A DNA stretch of 64,000 bases from Pelomonas sp. Root1237. Its GTDB lineage: Bacteria > Pseudomonadota > Gammaproteobacteria > Burkholderiales > Burkholderiaceae_C. The position numbers were made by a program, and so were the translations under genes. The stretch lies in assembly GCF_001425055.1 (NCBI RefSeq), contig NZ_LMDK01000021.1:62001-126000 (forward strand), in the 5' to 3' direction. This document shows, piece after piece, positions 22,911-33,495 of the stretch. Every line of letters starts with the position of its first letter. The stretch's first letter is position 1. Below the pieces are notes generated by a model, which saw only the letters and a list, made by a program, of their open reading frames with translations, made no database searches and was not told the DNA's origin.

Positions 22911-25900
22911 TCAGAACTTCATCTGAGCGGTCAGCTGATAGGTACGGCCCGGATCCCAGTAGCCACGCACGGCGAGCTCTTCCTGGATGTAGGACTTCTG
23001 CGTGGCCTTGTTCAGGTTGGCAACGTCAAAGTTGAGCGACACGCCCTGCTTCCACCCCACCCAGTCGCCGATTTCGAGACGGGTCGAGAGGTCCGCCTGG
23101 TAGTAGGCCTTGTTGTACTTGAACATGGTGCCTGCCGGGATGGAATCCGTGTTCTTCGACTCGAACGGAGTCCGGGCCTGGTAACTGTTGCTCAGGCGGA
23201 TGGAGCCGCGGCTGTTTTCGAAGTACACGGTCAGGTTGGCCGTATAGGGCGCCGCGCCAATCGGCACCTGGCCGCTGGTGCCTGCATCCTGCTTGGTACG
23301 GGTGTAGTTGGCGTAGAAGCCGAAGCCGTTGATCGGCAGGAAGCGGTCCAGCGACTGCGCCCAGCTCAACTCCCAGCCCTTGAGCTTCATGATGTCTTCC
23401 GTGTTGAGCGGCTGCGACAGCGGAATGTTGAACTTGTCGGGGCCGCCGGCCGCAGTCACCGCCAGGTCGATCGCGCTGCCCGCTGCGTACTGCAGCGAGT
23501 CGGCACCGAACTCTTGGCGGATCTGCGACAGCGTCATCTGGCGCACGACAGTGCGCGGGAAGTTCTTGATCTTCTTTTCGAAATAGGCCGCCGCGACATA
23601 GCTGCCCTTCTTGTCCGTGTACCACTCCCATCCAAAGTCCAGGTTCTTGGACTCGAAGGGCTTCAGCCCCGGGTTGGTGGCGGTGGCGTTGGACAGGGCC
23701 ACATCATTGGACGTCGCCCTCAGCGGCTGCAGCGCCTTGGGGTCAGCACGGGTGATGGCCTTCGAAGCCGCCGCGCGGACGATCATGTCGTCAGCCAAGT
23801 TGTACGCCAGCGTGCCGCTGGGCAGGGTGTTGCTGTAGGAAGTCTGGCCCGTCGTCTCCGTGACCAGGTTCGGGTACAGGCCGCCGTTGGCCAGGCCTGC
23901 ATTGCGCGGATCGGCCACGTTGCCCGTGTATGCGCCGACGCTCTGCGAGGTGCGCGTGCGGCGCAGGCCCGCGTCATAGCGCAGCAGGCGGTCGAAGACG
24001 CGCGTCTGGCCGGACACCTCGATGTAGTTGCCGAAGACGTTTTCACCGAAGTCCTGCGGAGACGCACCGCTGAGGGCGTTGCTGCCCGCGAGCTGGACCA
24101 TGCCGGCGGTGATGCTGTCGTAGCTGGTGGCCCTAGCGAAGCGGCTCCAGTCAATCGTGACGAAGCCGTTGGGGCCGGGCACCAGGTACTTGGAAATGTC
24201 CGGCACGGCCGAGCCCTGATAGGCCAGCGCGGGCCCGCCAGCCGTCGCGCCCTGGCCGTAGCCAGGGTATTGCGTCGCCGGGTTGGCCGTGATCGGAATG
24301 ATCGCGCAGCCATTCGGGTTGGTGTTGTTGGGCGCGTACATGCGCACGTTCAGGTTGCCGCCGCAGACGACGTTCTGCAGACGGCCATCGTCGTTGAACG
24401 GCGTGATCAGGCGGTGGTAGGTGTCATAGGCCATGCCACCCTTGAGGGTCAGGCTCTCGTCTCCCCAGGCCAGATTCCAGCGTGCACCCCTCGTCTTGAT
24501 CTCACGGTCCTCACGATTGACGCTGATCTGGGCGCCCGTCGCGTTGCCGTGGTGATCCCAGGTGTAGCCGGCCGGGCTGTTCGGGTCGAAGCCGTTGGGC
24601 GTGTAGACCGGGAAATTGGCGTTGGCGCCGATCTTCACCGTGAACGGCTTGGCCGCGTCGGTCGGGACCAGGAGCGTGGGCGCGGTGCGGCTGAATTTGC
24701 TGCTGGCCTGATTGGCCTGCGCGTCCAGCGTCCACTTGTCGGAGATGCGCCATTCGAAGCCCGGGTTCACGGACGTGAAGCTGCTCCTCTCGTCCATGCG
24801 GCGGTATTCAAGGAAACCGGTGCCGTTGAGGAGGGTGCCGCCCGTCACGAAGCAGTAGACCGCGCAGTCGCTGCGGTCATAGCTCATTGCCGAAGGGATG
24901 ACGGCGCTGTTGCGGACGTTGATGTCGAAGTCGACACGCTCCTGCTTGCTGGTCTTGCTGCCAGTCAGCAAATCAAGGTAGGCGTCGAAATCTGAGGTCG
25001 GGCGGAACTCGAAGCTCAGCAGGCCATTGGCACGGTTGCGCTCACCCGTGAAGTTCACCGGGCGCGGCAGGCGCGGCATGTAGCCGTTGTCCAGTTGCTG
25101 GATCGTGGCATTGGGGTTCAGCTGTTTCAGCAGCGCCATATCGACGGACTGGCCGGCTGCCAATGTCGTCGAACCATAGGTACCGGCGGCCGCAGCGGGC
25201 ACAGTCGTCGGGATGCCCCAGGCACCGTTGGTGGTTGAGGTACCCGCGCCGGTCTGCAAAGGGTTGGTCAGACGGGGCGTGACCCAGTCGGTGCCGTCCT
25301 CGAAGCCGCGCGTGGTGATCTTGTTGCGGGCGAAGGACACGCCGGCCAGCACGCCGAAGGTGTCGCCGAACGTCGTGCTGTAGAGCGCCGTGCCGCGCGT
25401 GCTGGGCTTGGGCGCGGGGTCGTTCTTGGCCAGTTGCAGCTTGACGGTGCCGCGCGTGCCGGCCTTGTCGAATGGGCGGGCGTTGCGCATGTTCACGACG
25501 CCGGCGATAGCGCCTTCCAGCATCCCGGCCGTGGGGCTCTTGGACACCGTGATGCGCGAGAACAGGTCGCCCGGCATGAAGTCCAGGTCGACTTCGCGGT
25601 TGGCGCTACCGGCACTGCTGAAGCTCGTGGAGGCCGATGCGACGGGGTTACCGTTCATCAGGATGCGCGTGAAGTTGGAACCCAGGCCGCGGACCTGGAT
25701 GTTCAAACCCTCACCCGTCACGTCGCGGTTCACCTGGACGCCGGGGATGCGCGAGATCGACTCGGCGAGGTTGTTGTCCGGGAACTTGCCGATGTCTTCG
25801 GCGTGGATCGAGTCCGACAGGCCGATGTTCTCGCGCTTCGAAAGCGCCGAGGCAGCCAACGAGCTGCGGATGCCGGTCACGACGACCGTCTCCAGTTGCT

Positions 25901-26027
25901 GGGCCGATGGTGCCGGCGCGGTCTGCGCATACGCCTGCGTGATCAGGCTGGCCAGCAGCGTAGTGCCCAGGGCCAGCTGTCGATCCAGGCGGGCGCGGCG
26001 GCGCGGCCGCGAATTGGTCTTGATCAT
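22911..26027 (-). CDS. TonB-dependent receptor, XAC type (probable xylo-oligosaccharide receptor)
   Basis: 1038 residues with a signal peptide ending near AYAQT. The plug has the features of the large XAC-type (TIGR01782-like) sugar receptors: LETVVVTGIRSSLAASALSK, DIGKFPDNNLAESISRIPGV, VNRDVTGEGLNIQVRGLGSN and ITVSKSPTAGMLEGAIAGVV. The barrel closes with YQLTAQMKF. An AGGAGAC ribosome site precedes the ATG. A xyl-box-like palindrome lies 38-59 bp upstream, identical in its core to that before the GH67 gene, so import of glucuronoxylan fragments across the outer membrane is likely. The substrate is inferred, not shown. Confidence 0.9.
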   Translation of the reverse strand: MIKTNSRPRRRARLDRQLALGTTLLASLITQAYAQTAPAPSAQQLETVVVTGIRSSLAASALSKRENIGLSDSIHAEDIGKFPDNNLAESISRIPGVQVNRDVTGEGLNIQVRGLGSNFTRILMNGNPVASASTSFSSAGSANREVDLDFMPGDLFSRITVSKSPTAGMLEGAIAGVVNMRNARPFDKAGTRGTVKLQLAKNDPAPKPSTRGTALYSTTFGDTFGVLAGVSFARNKITTRGFEDGTDWVTPRLTNPLQTGAGTSTTNGAWGIPTTVPAAAAGTYGSTTLAAGQSVDMALLKQLNPNATIQQLDNGYMPRLPRPVNFTGERNRANGLLSFEFRPTSDFDAYLDLLTGSKTSKQERVDFDINVRNSAVIPSAMSYDRSDCAVYCFVTGGTLLNGTGFLEYRRMDERSSFTSVNPGFEWRISDKWTLDAQANQASSKFSRTAPTLLVPTDAAKPFTVKIGANANFPVYTPNGFDPNSPAGYTWDHHGNATGAQISVNREDREIKTRGARWNLAWGDESLTLKGGMAYDTYHRLITPFNDDGRLQNVVCGGNLNVRMYAPNNTNPNGCAIIPITANPATQYPGYGQGATAGGPALAYQGSAVPDISKYLVPGPNGFVTIDWSRFARATSYDSITAGMVQLAGSNALSGASPQDFGENVFGNYIEVSGQTRVFDRLLRYDAGLRRTRTSQSVGAYTGNVADPRNAGLANGGLYPNLVTETTGQTSYSNTLPSGTLAYNLADDMIVRAAASKAITRADPKALQPLRATSNDVALSNATATNPGLKPFESKNLDFGWEWYTDKKGSYVAAAYFEKKIKNFPRTVVRQMTLSQIRQEFGADSLQYAAGSAIDLAVTAAGGPDKFNIPLSQPLNTEDIMKLKGWELSWAQSLDRFLPINGFGFYANYTRTKQDAGTSGQVPIGAAPYTANLTVYFENSRGSIRLSNSYQARTPFESKNTDSIPAGTMFKYNKAYYQADLSTRLEIGDWVGWKQGVSLNFDVANLNKATQKSYIQEELAVRGYWDPGRTYQLTAQMKF

Positions 26028-26064
26028 CTTGTCTCCTGATTGGTTCTATGACGCCGTCACCACC

Positions 26065-26086
26065 AAAATGGTAGCGCGCACATTTT
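26065..26086. promoter_or_regulatory. xyl-box-like LacI operator before the XAC-type receptor
   Basis: Core AATGGTAGCGCGCACATT centred at 26075.5, with symmetrical arms AAAATG and CATTTT at 26065-26070 and 26081-26086. It closely matches the sites at 27040-27059 and 44690-44709 and the known xyl-box TGGTAGCGCTAACA of Xanthomonas. It is 38 bp before the receptor start codon. Confidence 0.78.
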
Positions 26087-26127
26087 CAATTTACGTCCAT
26101 AGGAAACCTCAGTCAACGAGGGTGTGT

Positions 26128-26141
26128 ACTAATGTATTAGT
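26128..26141. promoter_or_regulatory. Palindrome, probable GntR-family operator
   Basis: ACTAAT-GT-ATTAGT: perfect 6-bp arms around 2 bases, AT-rich within GC-rich DNA, between the receptor gene and the GntR gene. Size and position suit an FCD-type GntR dimer site. No second copy was noticed in the window. Confidence 0.6.
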
Positions 26142-26188
26142 GAGCTGCGAGACAGAAAGGCGGCTAAGAATTGCAAGGTGATCGAACA

Positions 26189-26206
26189 TTGGATAGCGCT
26201 CTCAGG
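26189..26206. promoter_or_regulatory. Weaker xyl-box-like site before gntR
   Basis: TTGGATAGCGCTCTCAGG centred at 26197.5 shares AGCGCT and flanking G/C symmetry with the better xyl-box sites. It is 122 bp from the first site in this intergenic region and about 120 bp before the gntR start. Confidence 0.45.
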
Positions 26207-26323
26207 CTTGTCGGCCGACGGGCCAGACCGCGCCCCGTCAGCCGCGCCAAGACGCATCAAGCCCGCGATGACAATGGCGCCCAGCCTCCGCGCGCCAACG
26301 GCAGATTTGGCTCGCCCCTCGAG

Positions 26324-27004
26324 ATGAACACCACGCTAGATCCCACCCGCCATGCGGCGCCCCAGGTCGTCGAAGCGCTTCGCGCCGCCATCATTTCGCT
26401 GGAACTGGCGCCAGGGAGCGCCCTCGACCGCGCCGAGCTGGCCCAGAGCTTCGGCGTCAGCCAGACGCCCGTGCGCGACGCGCTCATGCGGCTCAGCGAG
26501 GAAGGCCTGGTGCTCATCCGCGCCCAGTACACGACCCAGGTCACCCGTATCGACGTGCCGGCGGCCCGCGAGGCGCATTTCCTGCGCCGCTCCATCGAAA
26601 TCGAAATCGCACGCCTGCTGGCACTCTCGCACGACCAGGCAGTGATCGACGACCTGCGAGCCCAACTGGCGCGCCAGGTGGGCCTCGCCGCCAGCAAGGA
26701 CTATCCCGCCTTCATTGCGGCCGACAAGGAGTTCCACCGGTTGATGTACGTCGCCGCCGGCCTGCCGCGGCTGTGGTCGGTGGTGACGCGCATGTCGGGC
26801 CACATCGACCGGCTGCGGCTGCTGCACGCGCCGAGCGAGGGCAAGGCCGAGTCCATCCTGGCCGGCCACCTGGCCATCCTGCAAGCCATCGAATCGGGTG
26901 ACGCGCAAGGCGCGCAACAGGCCGTGCGCGAGCACCTGTCGGGCACGCTGGCCTCGGTGGAAGAGATCCAGCAACGCTACCCCGAGTACCTCATCCTCTC
27001 TTGA
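26324..27004 (+). CDS. GntR-family regulator, FCD (FadR-type) subgroup
   Basis: 226 residues from the ATG at 26324 (MNTTLDPTRHAAPQVVEALR). N-terminal winged helix: LELAPGSALDRAELAQSFGV, SQTPVRDALMRLSEEGLVLI. The C-terminal all-helical FCD domain has the metal/ligand residues at DKEFHRLM (His), HIDRLRLL and HLAILQAIESGD (His). FCD regulators often respond to hexuronates, aldonates or related acids. It sits before the IlvD/Edd dehydratase on the same strand, so it may sense a sugar acid. The longer in-frame upstream reading was rejected as Arg/Pro-rich noise. Confidence 0.9.
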   Translation: MNTTLDPTRHAAPQVVEALRAAIISLELAPGSALDRAELAQSFGVSQTPVRDALMRLSEEGLVLIRAQYTTQVTRIDVPAAREAHFLRRSIEIEIARLLALSHDQAVIDDLRAQLARQVGLAASKDYPAFIAADKEFHRLMYVAAGLPRLWSVVTRMSGHIDRLRLLHAPSEGKAESILAGHLAILQAIESGDAQGAQQAVREHLSGTLASVEEIQQRYPEYLILS

Positions 27005-27039
27005 AGCGCCGCCCGCTTCGCCCCCCGCTTGGCAGGCGC

Positions 27040-27059
27040 AATCGGTAGCGCTCACAATT
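27040..27059. promoter_or_regulatory. xyl-box-like LacI operator before the dehydratase
   Basis: ATCGGTAGCGCTCACAAT centred at 27049.5, with outer symmetry AAT...ATT and the core GGTAGCGCT shared with the other xyl-box-like sites. It lies 36 bases after the gntR stop and before both the short remnant at 27091 and the dehydratase. Confidence 0.72.
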
Positions 27060-27090
27060 CGGGCCGCCTCCCTACCGCACCGCGAGCCGC

Positions 27091-27222
27091 ATGACCCCGA
27101 CCGACCCCAGCTTCCTTCCCGCCGACGCCGAAGGCGCCCTGGTGGACATCTCCGCCCAAGCCGCCACGACGGCCCATGGCGTCGGCGCGCTGATGAAGCA
27201 CTTGCGGAGCCGCGCACGATGA
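27091..27222 (+). pseudogene. Short frame, possible remnant of an FAH-family gene
   Basis: A 43-residue frame, MTPTDPSFLPADAEGALV then DISAQAATTAHGVGALMKHL, starts 32 bases after the xyl-box and overlaps the dehydratase start by 4 bases (ATGA). The opening LPADAxxALV and the later (V)DISAxAAT resemble the first 50 residues of fumarylacetoacetate-hydrolase-family sugar-acid dehydratases (2-keto-3-deoxy-xylonate dehydratase group) with the intervening strand removed. It may now serve as a leader for translational coupling. The match is from memory of the family and is uncertain. Confidence 0.42.
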
Positions 27223-28976
27223 CGCGCCGACTGCGCTCCCAGGACTGGTTCGACAACCCCGATCACATCGACATGACGGCGCTCTATCTGGAGCGCTTCA
27301 TGAACTACGGCCTCACGCCGCAGGAGCTGCGCTCGGGCCGGCCCATCATCGGCATCGCCCAGAGCGGCAGCGACCTGAGCCCCTGCAACCGCATCCATCT
27401 GGAGCTGGCGAAGCGCGTGCGCGATGGCATTCGCGACGCGGGTGGCATCGCGATGGAGTTCCCTCTGCATCCCATCTTCGAGAACTGCCGCCGCCCCACC
27501 GCGGCGCTGGACCGCAACCTGGCCTACCTCGGCCTCGTCGAGATCCTGCACGGCTACCCGCTGGACGCCGTCGTGCTGACGACGGGCTGCGACAAGACGA
27601 CGCCGGCCCAGGTCATGGCAGCAAGCACCGTCGACATCCCGGCCATCGTGCTGTCCGGCGGCCCGATGCTGGACGGCTGGTTCGAGGGGCAGCTCGTCGG
27701 CTCCGGCGCCGCCATCTGGGCCGGCCGGCGGCGGCTCGCGGCGGGCGAGATCGACGAAGAGACCTTCATCGAGATTGCTGCGGCCTCCGCGCCCTCGGCC
27801 GGCCACTGCAACACCATGGGCACGGCCTCGACGATGAATGCGCTGGCCGAGTGCCTGGGCCTGTCGCTGACCGGCTGCTCGGCCATCCCGGCGCCCTACC
27901 GCGAGCGCGGCCAGATGGCCTATGAGACGGGCCGACGCATCGTCGACATGGCGCGCGAGGACCTGCGGCCGTCGAAGATCCTCAGCCGCGACGCCTTTCT
28001 CGACGCCATCGTCGTCAACGCGGCCATCGGCGGCTCGACCAACGCCCAGCCGCACCTGATGGCCATGGCCCGCCATGCCGGCATCGAGCTGACAGCTGCC
28101 GACTGGACCGAGGTGGGCCAGCACGTGCCGCTGCTGCTGAACATGCAGCCGGCCGGCCAGTTCCTCGGCGAGCGCTTCCACCGCGCCGGCGGCGTGCCGG
28201 CCGTCATGTGGGAGCTGCAGCGGGCCGGCCTGCTGCGCACCATCCGGCCGACGGTGACCGGCCACACGATGGCCGCCAATCTCGACGGCCGCGAGACGCA
28301 GGACCGTGAAGTCATCTACCCGGTCAGCGCGCCACTGAAGCCCGACGCCGGCTTCGTCGTGTTGAGCGGCAACCTGTTCGACTTCGCCATCCTGAAGGCC
28401 AGCGTCATCTCGGCGGCTTTCCGCGAGCGCTACCTGAAGGACGGCGCTTTTGAGTGCCGGGCCATCGTCTTCGACAGCCCCGACGACTATCACACGCGCA
28501 TCAACGATCCCGCGCTCGGCATCGATGAGGGCTGCATCCTCGTCATGCGCGGCGCCGGGCCGATGGGGTGGCCGGGCTCCGCCGAGGTCGTCAACATGCA
28601 GCCACCGGACGCGCTGATCCAGCGCGGCGTGATGAGCCTGCCCACGCTGGGCGACGGCCGCCAGTCGGGCACGTCGGACAGCCCCTCCATCGTGCATGCC
28701 TCGCCCGAGAGCGCCATCGGCGGTGGGCTGGCCTGGCTGCGCACGGGCGATGTCATCCGCGTCGACCTGATCGCGGGCCGCTGCGATGTGCTGCTCAGTG
28801 ATGAGGAGCTGGCGCGCCGCCGCGCTGAAGATGCACCAACTGCGGTACCGCCGAGCCAGACACCGTGGCAGGAGATCTACCGCTCGACGGTGGGGCAGTT
28901 GTCGACCGGCGCTTGCCTGGAACTCGCCGTGCCGTATCGCGGCGTGATCGACACGCCGCCGCGGCACAACCATTAG
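27219..28976 (+). CDS. IlvD/Edd-family sugar-acid dehydratase (probable D-xylonate dehydratase)
   Basis: 585 residues from the ATG at 27219 (MTRRLRSQDWFDNPDHIDMT). Three Cys suit the [2Fe-2S] cluster: Cys56 (SDLSPCNR), Cys124 (TTGCDKTTPA) and Cys197 (GHCNTMGTAS); the spacing 68 and 73 equals that in pentonate dehydratases of this family such as Caulobacter XylD. Other signatures: NAAIGGSTNAQPHL and GPMGWPGSAEVV. It would dehydrate an aldonate to a 2-keto-3-deoxy acid. A xyl-box-like site upstream favours D-xylonate; L-arabinonate or another aldonate is possible. Confidence 0.85.
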   Translation: MTRRLRSQDWFDNPDHIDMTALYLERFMNYGLTPQELRSGRPIIGIAQSGSDLSPCNRIHLELAKRVRDGIRDAGGIAMEFPLHPIFENCRRPTAALDRNLAYLGLVEILHGYPLDAVVLTTGCDKTTPAQVMAASTVDIPAIVLSGGPMLDGWFEGQLVGSGAAIWAGRRRLAAGEIDEETFIEIAAASAPSAGHCNTMGTASTMNALAECLGLSLTGCSAIPAPYRERGQMAYETGRRIVDMAREDLRPSKILSRDAFLDAIVVNAAIGGSTNAQPHLMAMARHAGIELTAADWTEVGQHVPLLLNMQPAGQFLGERFHRAGGVPAVMWELQRAGLLRTIRPTVTGHTMAANLDGRETQDREVIYPVSAPLKPDAGFVVLSGNLFDFAILKASVISAAFRERYLKDGAFECRAIVFDSPDDYHTRINDPALGIDEGCILVMRGAGPMGWPGSAEVVNMQPPDALIQRGVMSLPTLGDGRQSGTSDSPSIVHASPESAIGGGLAWLRTGDVIRVDLIAGRCDVLLSDEELARRRAEDAPTAVPPSQTPWQEIYRSTVGQLSTGACLELAVPYRGVIDTPPRHNH

Positions 28977-29241
28977 GGCCTGCTAACACTACGGCAATGG
29001 GTCGCGAAGGCCCTCCGCCAGGGGTCAATCAAGGCGCGGCACGCCGCTCGCACTCGGGTGCGAGCCAGTGACGCAACGCCGAGTGGCCCCTGGCGGAGGG
29101 CCTTCCCTTCGGGTTGTGGCCAGAAAAGCCGCGTCCAGCGTTGCAAATGCTCGCCGGGTGTGCAACCCGGCTCCGCTTTGCGCCTTGCTCGCGGCTTTTC
29201 TGGCCACAACGCGACCCGTTGCCGTAGCGTTAACAGGCCCT
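28975..29241. repeat. 267-bp structured element with three nested inverted-repeat pairs (three-way junction)
   Basis: Arm A 28975-29006 pairs with 29210-29241 (29 of 32 bases). Inside it, arm B 29006-29027 pairs with 29084-29105 (21 of 22) and arm C 29113-29132 pairs with 29191-29210 (20 of 20). Each inner loop has its own hairpin: 29046-29053 with 29058-29065 (8 bp, TCGG loop) and 29153-29159 with 29165-29171 (7 bp). The left end overlaps the dehydratase stop codon. There is no convincing gene inside. It looks like a miniature mobile or intergenic repeat element; copy number in the genome is unknown. Confidence 0.82.
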
Positions 29242-29273
29242 GTGTGGTCACGCCGGGCAAAGTGCATTAAAGT

Positions 29274-29297
29274 GATATCTCCTTTTTCTGAGATATC
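29274..29297 (+). promoter_or_regulatory. Inverted repeat at the SPFH ribosome-binding site
   Basis: GATATCTC (29274-29281) and GAGATATC (29290-29297) are separated by CTTTTTCT. The right arm ends 3 bases before the SPFH start codon and includes the only Shine-Dalgarno-like GAG. It could be an operator, perhaps for the ribbon-helix-helix protein encoded next, or an RNA hairpin hiding the ribosome site. Confidence 0.55.
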
Positions 29298-29300
29298 GCC

Positions 29301-30194
29301 ATGCCCGCCCTCGAACAGCTCTCTCGTCTCGAACTGCCGGCTCGCGCGTTCAGCGGCTTCGTGCCCATTGCCTGCAGCCTGGGCGGGGCGGCAGTGGCGG
29401 CGGCGCTGTTCGTGTGGTCCATAGGCAACCTGGCGCTGATGGTGCTGACCGTGCTCCTCTTCGCGGCCAGTTTGCTCATGCTGATCGGGATCTACATGCA
29501 GGAGCCCAACGAGGCGCGAATCCTGACGCTGTTCGGCCGCTATGTCGGCACCGACCGCCATGAAGGCCTTCGCTGGGCCAACCCGTTCGCGATGCGGGAG
29601 CGCATCTCGCTGCGCGCGCGCAACCTGAACGCGCCGCACATCAAGGTCAACGACAAGCGCGGCAACCCGATCGAGATCAGCGCCGCCATCGTCTGGCGCG
29701 TGCAGGACACGGCGCGCGCCGTCTTCGAGGTGGACAAGTTCGAAACCTACGTGGGCGTGCAGGCCGAGACGGCCATCCGCCATCTGGCCACGCAGTTCGC
29801 CTACGACGACGGCGAAGACCTGGACCCCGACGAAACGACGCTGCGCGCCGGCCAGGACGAGGTCGTCAAGGCGCTGGTCGCCGAACTGCAGGAGCGCTGC
29901 GCCCAGGCCGGCGTGGCGGTGCTGGAGGCCAAGATCACCCACCTCGCCTACGCCCCGGAAATCGCTCAGGTGATGCTGCGCCGCCAGCAGGCCGAGGCCA
30001 TCATCAGCGCACGCAAGAAGATCGTGCAGGGCGCGGTGACGATGGTGGAGGAGGCGCTGCGCGGGTTGTCGGAGCGCGAGATCGTCGTGCTGGACGACGA
30101 GCGCAAGGCCGCCATGGTGTCCAACCTGCTCGTCGTGCTGTGTTCGGACAAGGACGCTCAACCCATCATCAACGCTGGCACGCTTTACGCCTGA
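29301..30194 (+). CDS. SPFH (band 7/stomatin-like) membrane protein
   Basis: 297 residues. Two hydrophobic helices near the N-terminus (about 20-42 and 46-65), then [20 protein letters not shown] leading into an SPFH domain: [40 protein letters not shown] and the C-terminal helical region [20 protein letters not shown]. This family of bacterial SPFH proteins forms membrane-bound oligomers linked to membrane microdomains and stress. A ribbon-helix-helix gene follows by 12 bases, a pairing typical of this subgroup. Confidence 0.91.
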   Translation: MPALEQLSRLELPARAFSGFVPIACSLGGAAVAAALFVWSIGNLALMVLTVLLFAASLLMLIGIYMQEPNEARILTLFGRYVGTDRHEGLRWANPFAMRERISLRARNLNAPHIKVNDKRGNPIEISAAIVWRVQDTARAVFEVDKFETYVGVQAETAIRHLATQFAYDDGEDLDPDETTLRAGQDEVVKALVAELQERCAQAGVAVLEAKITHLAYAPEIAQVMLRRQQAEAIISARKKIVQGAVTMVEEALRGLSEREIVVLDDERKAAMVSNLLVVLCSDKDAQPIINAGTLYA

Positions 30195-30206
30195 GCGCGC
30201 TGCGGC

Positions 30207-30425
30207 ATGGCCAGCCCGGACAAGAAGGCCTTCGCGTTGCGGGTGGACCCGGCGCTGTGGGCACAAATCGAACGCTTGGCAGCCCAGGAGCTGCGCTCGG
30301 CCAATGCGCAGGTCGAAGTGCTGCTGCGCGAGGCGCTGGCGCGGCGCGGCATCAAGCCGGCCGCCAGCCCGGCGCCCCGGCGAGGGCGGCCACCCAACGA
30401 GCCGGGCGACACCGGCCAAGGGTAG
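30207..30425 (+). CDS. Arc-type ribbon-helix-helix DNA-binding protein
   Basis: 72 residues. KAFALRVDPALWAQIERLAA forms the DNA-binding strand and first helix, and LRSANAQVEVLLREALARRG the second helix, as in Arc/CopG proteins. The tail is Pro/Arg-rich and probably disordered. It follows the SPFH gene directly and may regulate it through the inverted repeat at 29274-29297. Confidence 0.85.
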   Translation: MASPDKKAFALRVDPALWAQIERLAAQELRSANAQVEVLLREALARRGIKPAASPAPRRGRPPNEPGDTGQG

Positions 30426-30445
30426 ACGCGCTCACGTCGAGACGG

Positions 30446-30604
30446 CTATATCCGGCCCATAAAGAACAGCACAAGCACGATCAGCAAAACCAGGCCGATC
30501 CCTCCCGTTGGCCCATAGCCCCAGCCGCGGCTGTGGGGCCACGCCGGGATGGCGCCGAGCAGAAGAAGGATCAGCACGACGAGCAGAATGGCACCTAGAC
30601 TCAT
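30446..30604 (-). CDS. DUF3309 small membrane protein
   Basis: 52 residues with two hydrophobic helices (MSLGAILLVVLILLLLGAIP and IGLVLLIVLVLFFM) joined by the DUF3309 signature PAWPHSRGWGYGPTGG. AAGGAGA lies 5 bases before the ATG at 30604. This is a widespread small inner-membrane family of unknown function, often stress-induced. It is monocistronic, convergent with the SPFH/RHH pair. Confidence 0.9.
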   Translation of the reverse strand: MSLGAILLVVLILLLLGAIPAWPHSRGWGYGPTGGIGLVLLIVLVLFFMGRI

Positions 30605-30735
30605 GGCAGTCTCCTTGGTAGTTGGGGCTCACGATTCAACGGCGCTGAAGCGCCTTGAACCTGTGCCGACTCTCCTCGCAAGGCCGATCCGCAGGTGTAG
30701 GACTTGACCGCGCAACCGGCTAGCCCGATGCCGGC

Positions 30736-33411
<2,676 letters not shown>

Positions 33412-33495
33412 CGGCGGGCTCGGGGTGGGCGGTGGCGACGCGACTGTAGTGACGCACCGGCATGCGGGGGAGCGGGGGAACCGCCCCCCGTGCCA

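Noticed and set aside
29025-29300. Frames through the structured element translating to Ala/Arg-rich text
   Set aside because: They follow the inverted-repeat structure, have no ribosome site or family and resemble spurious calls made on repeat elements.
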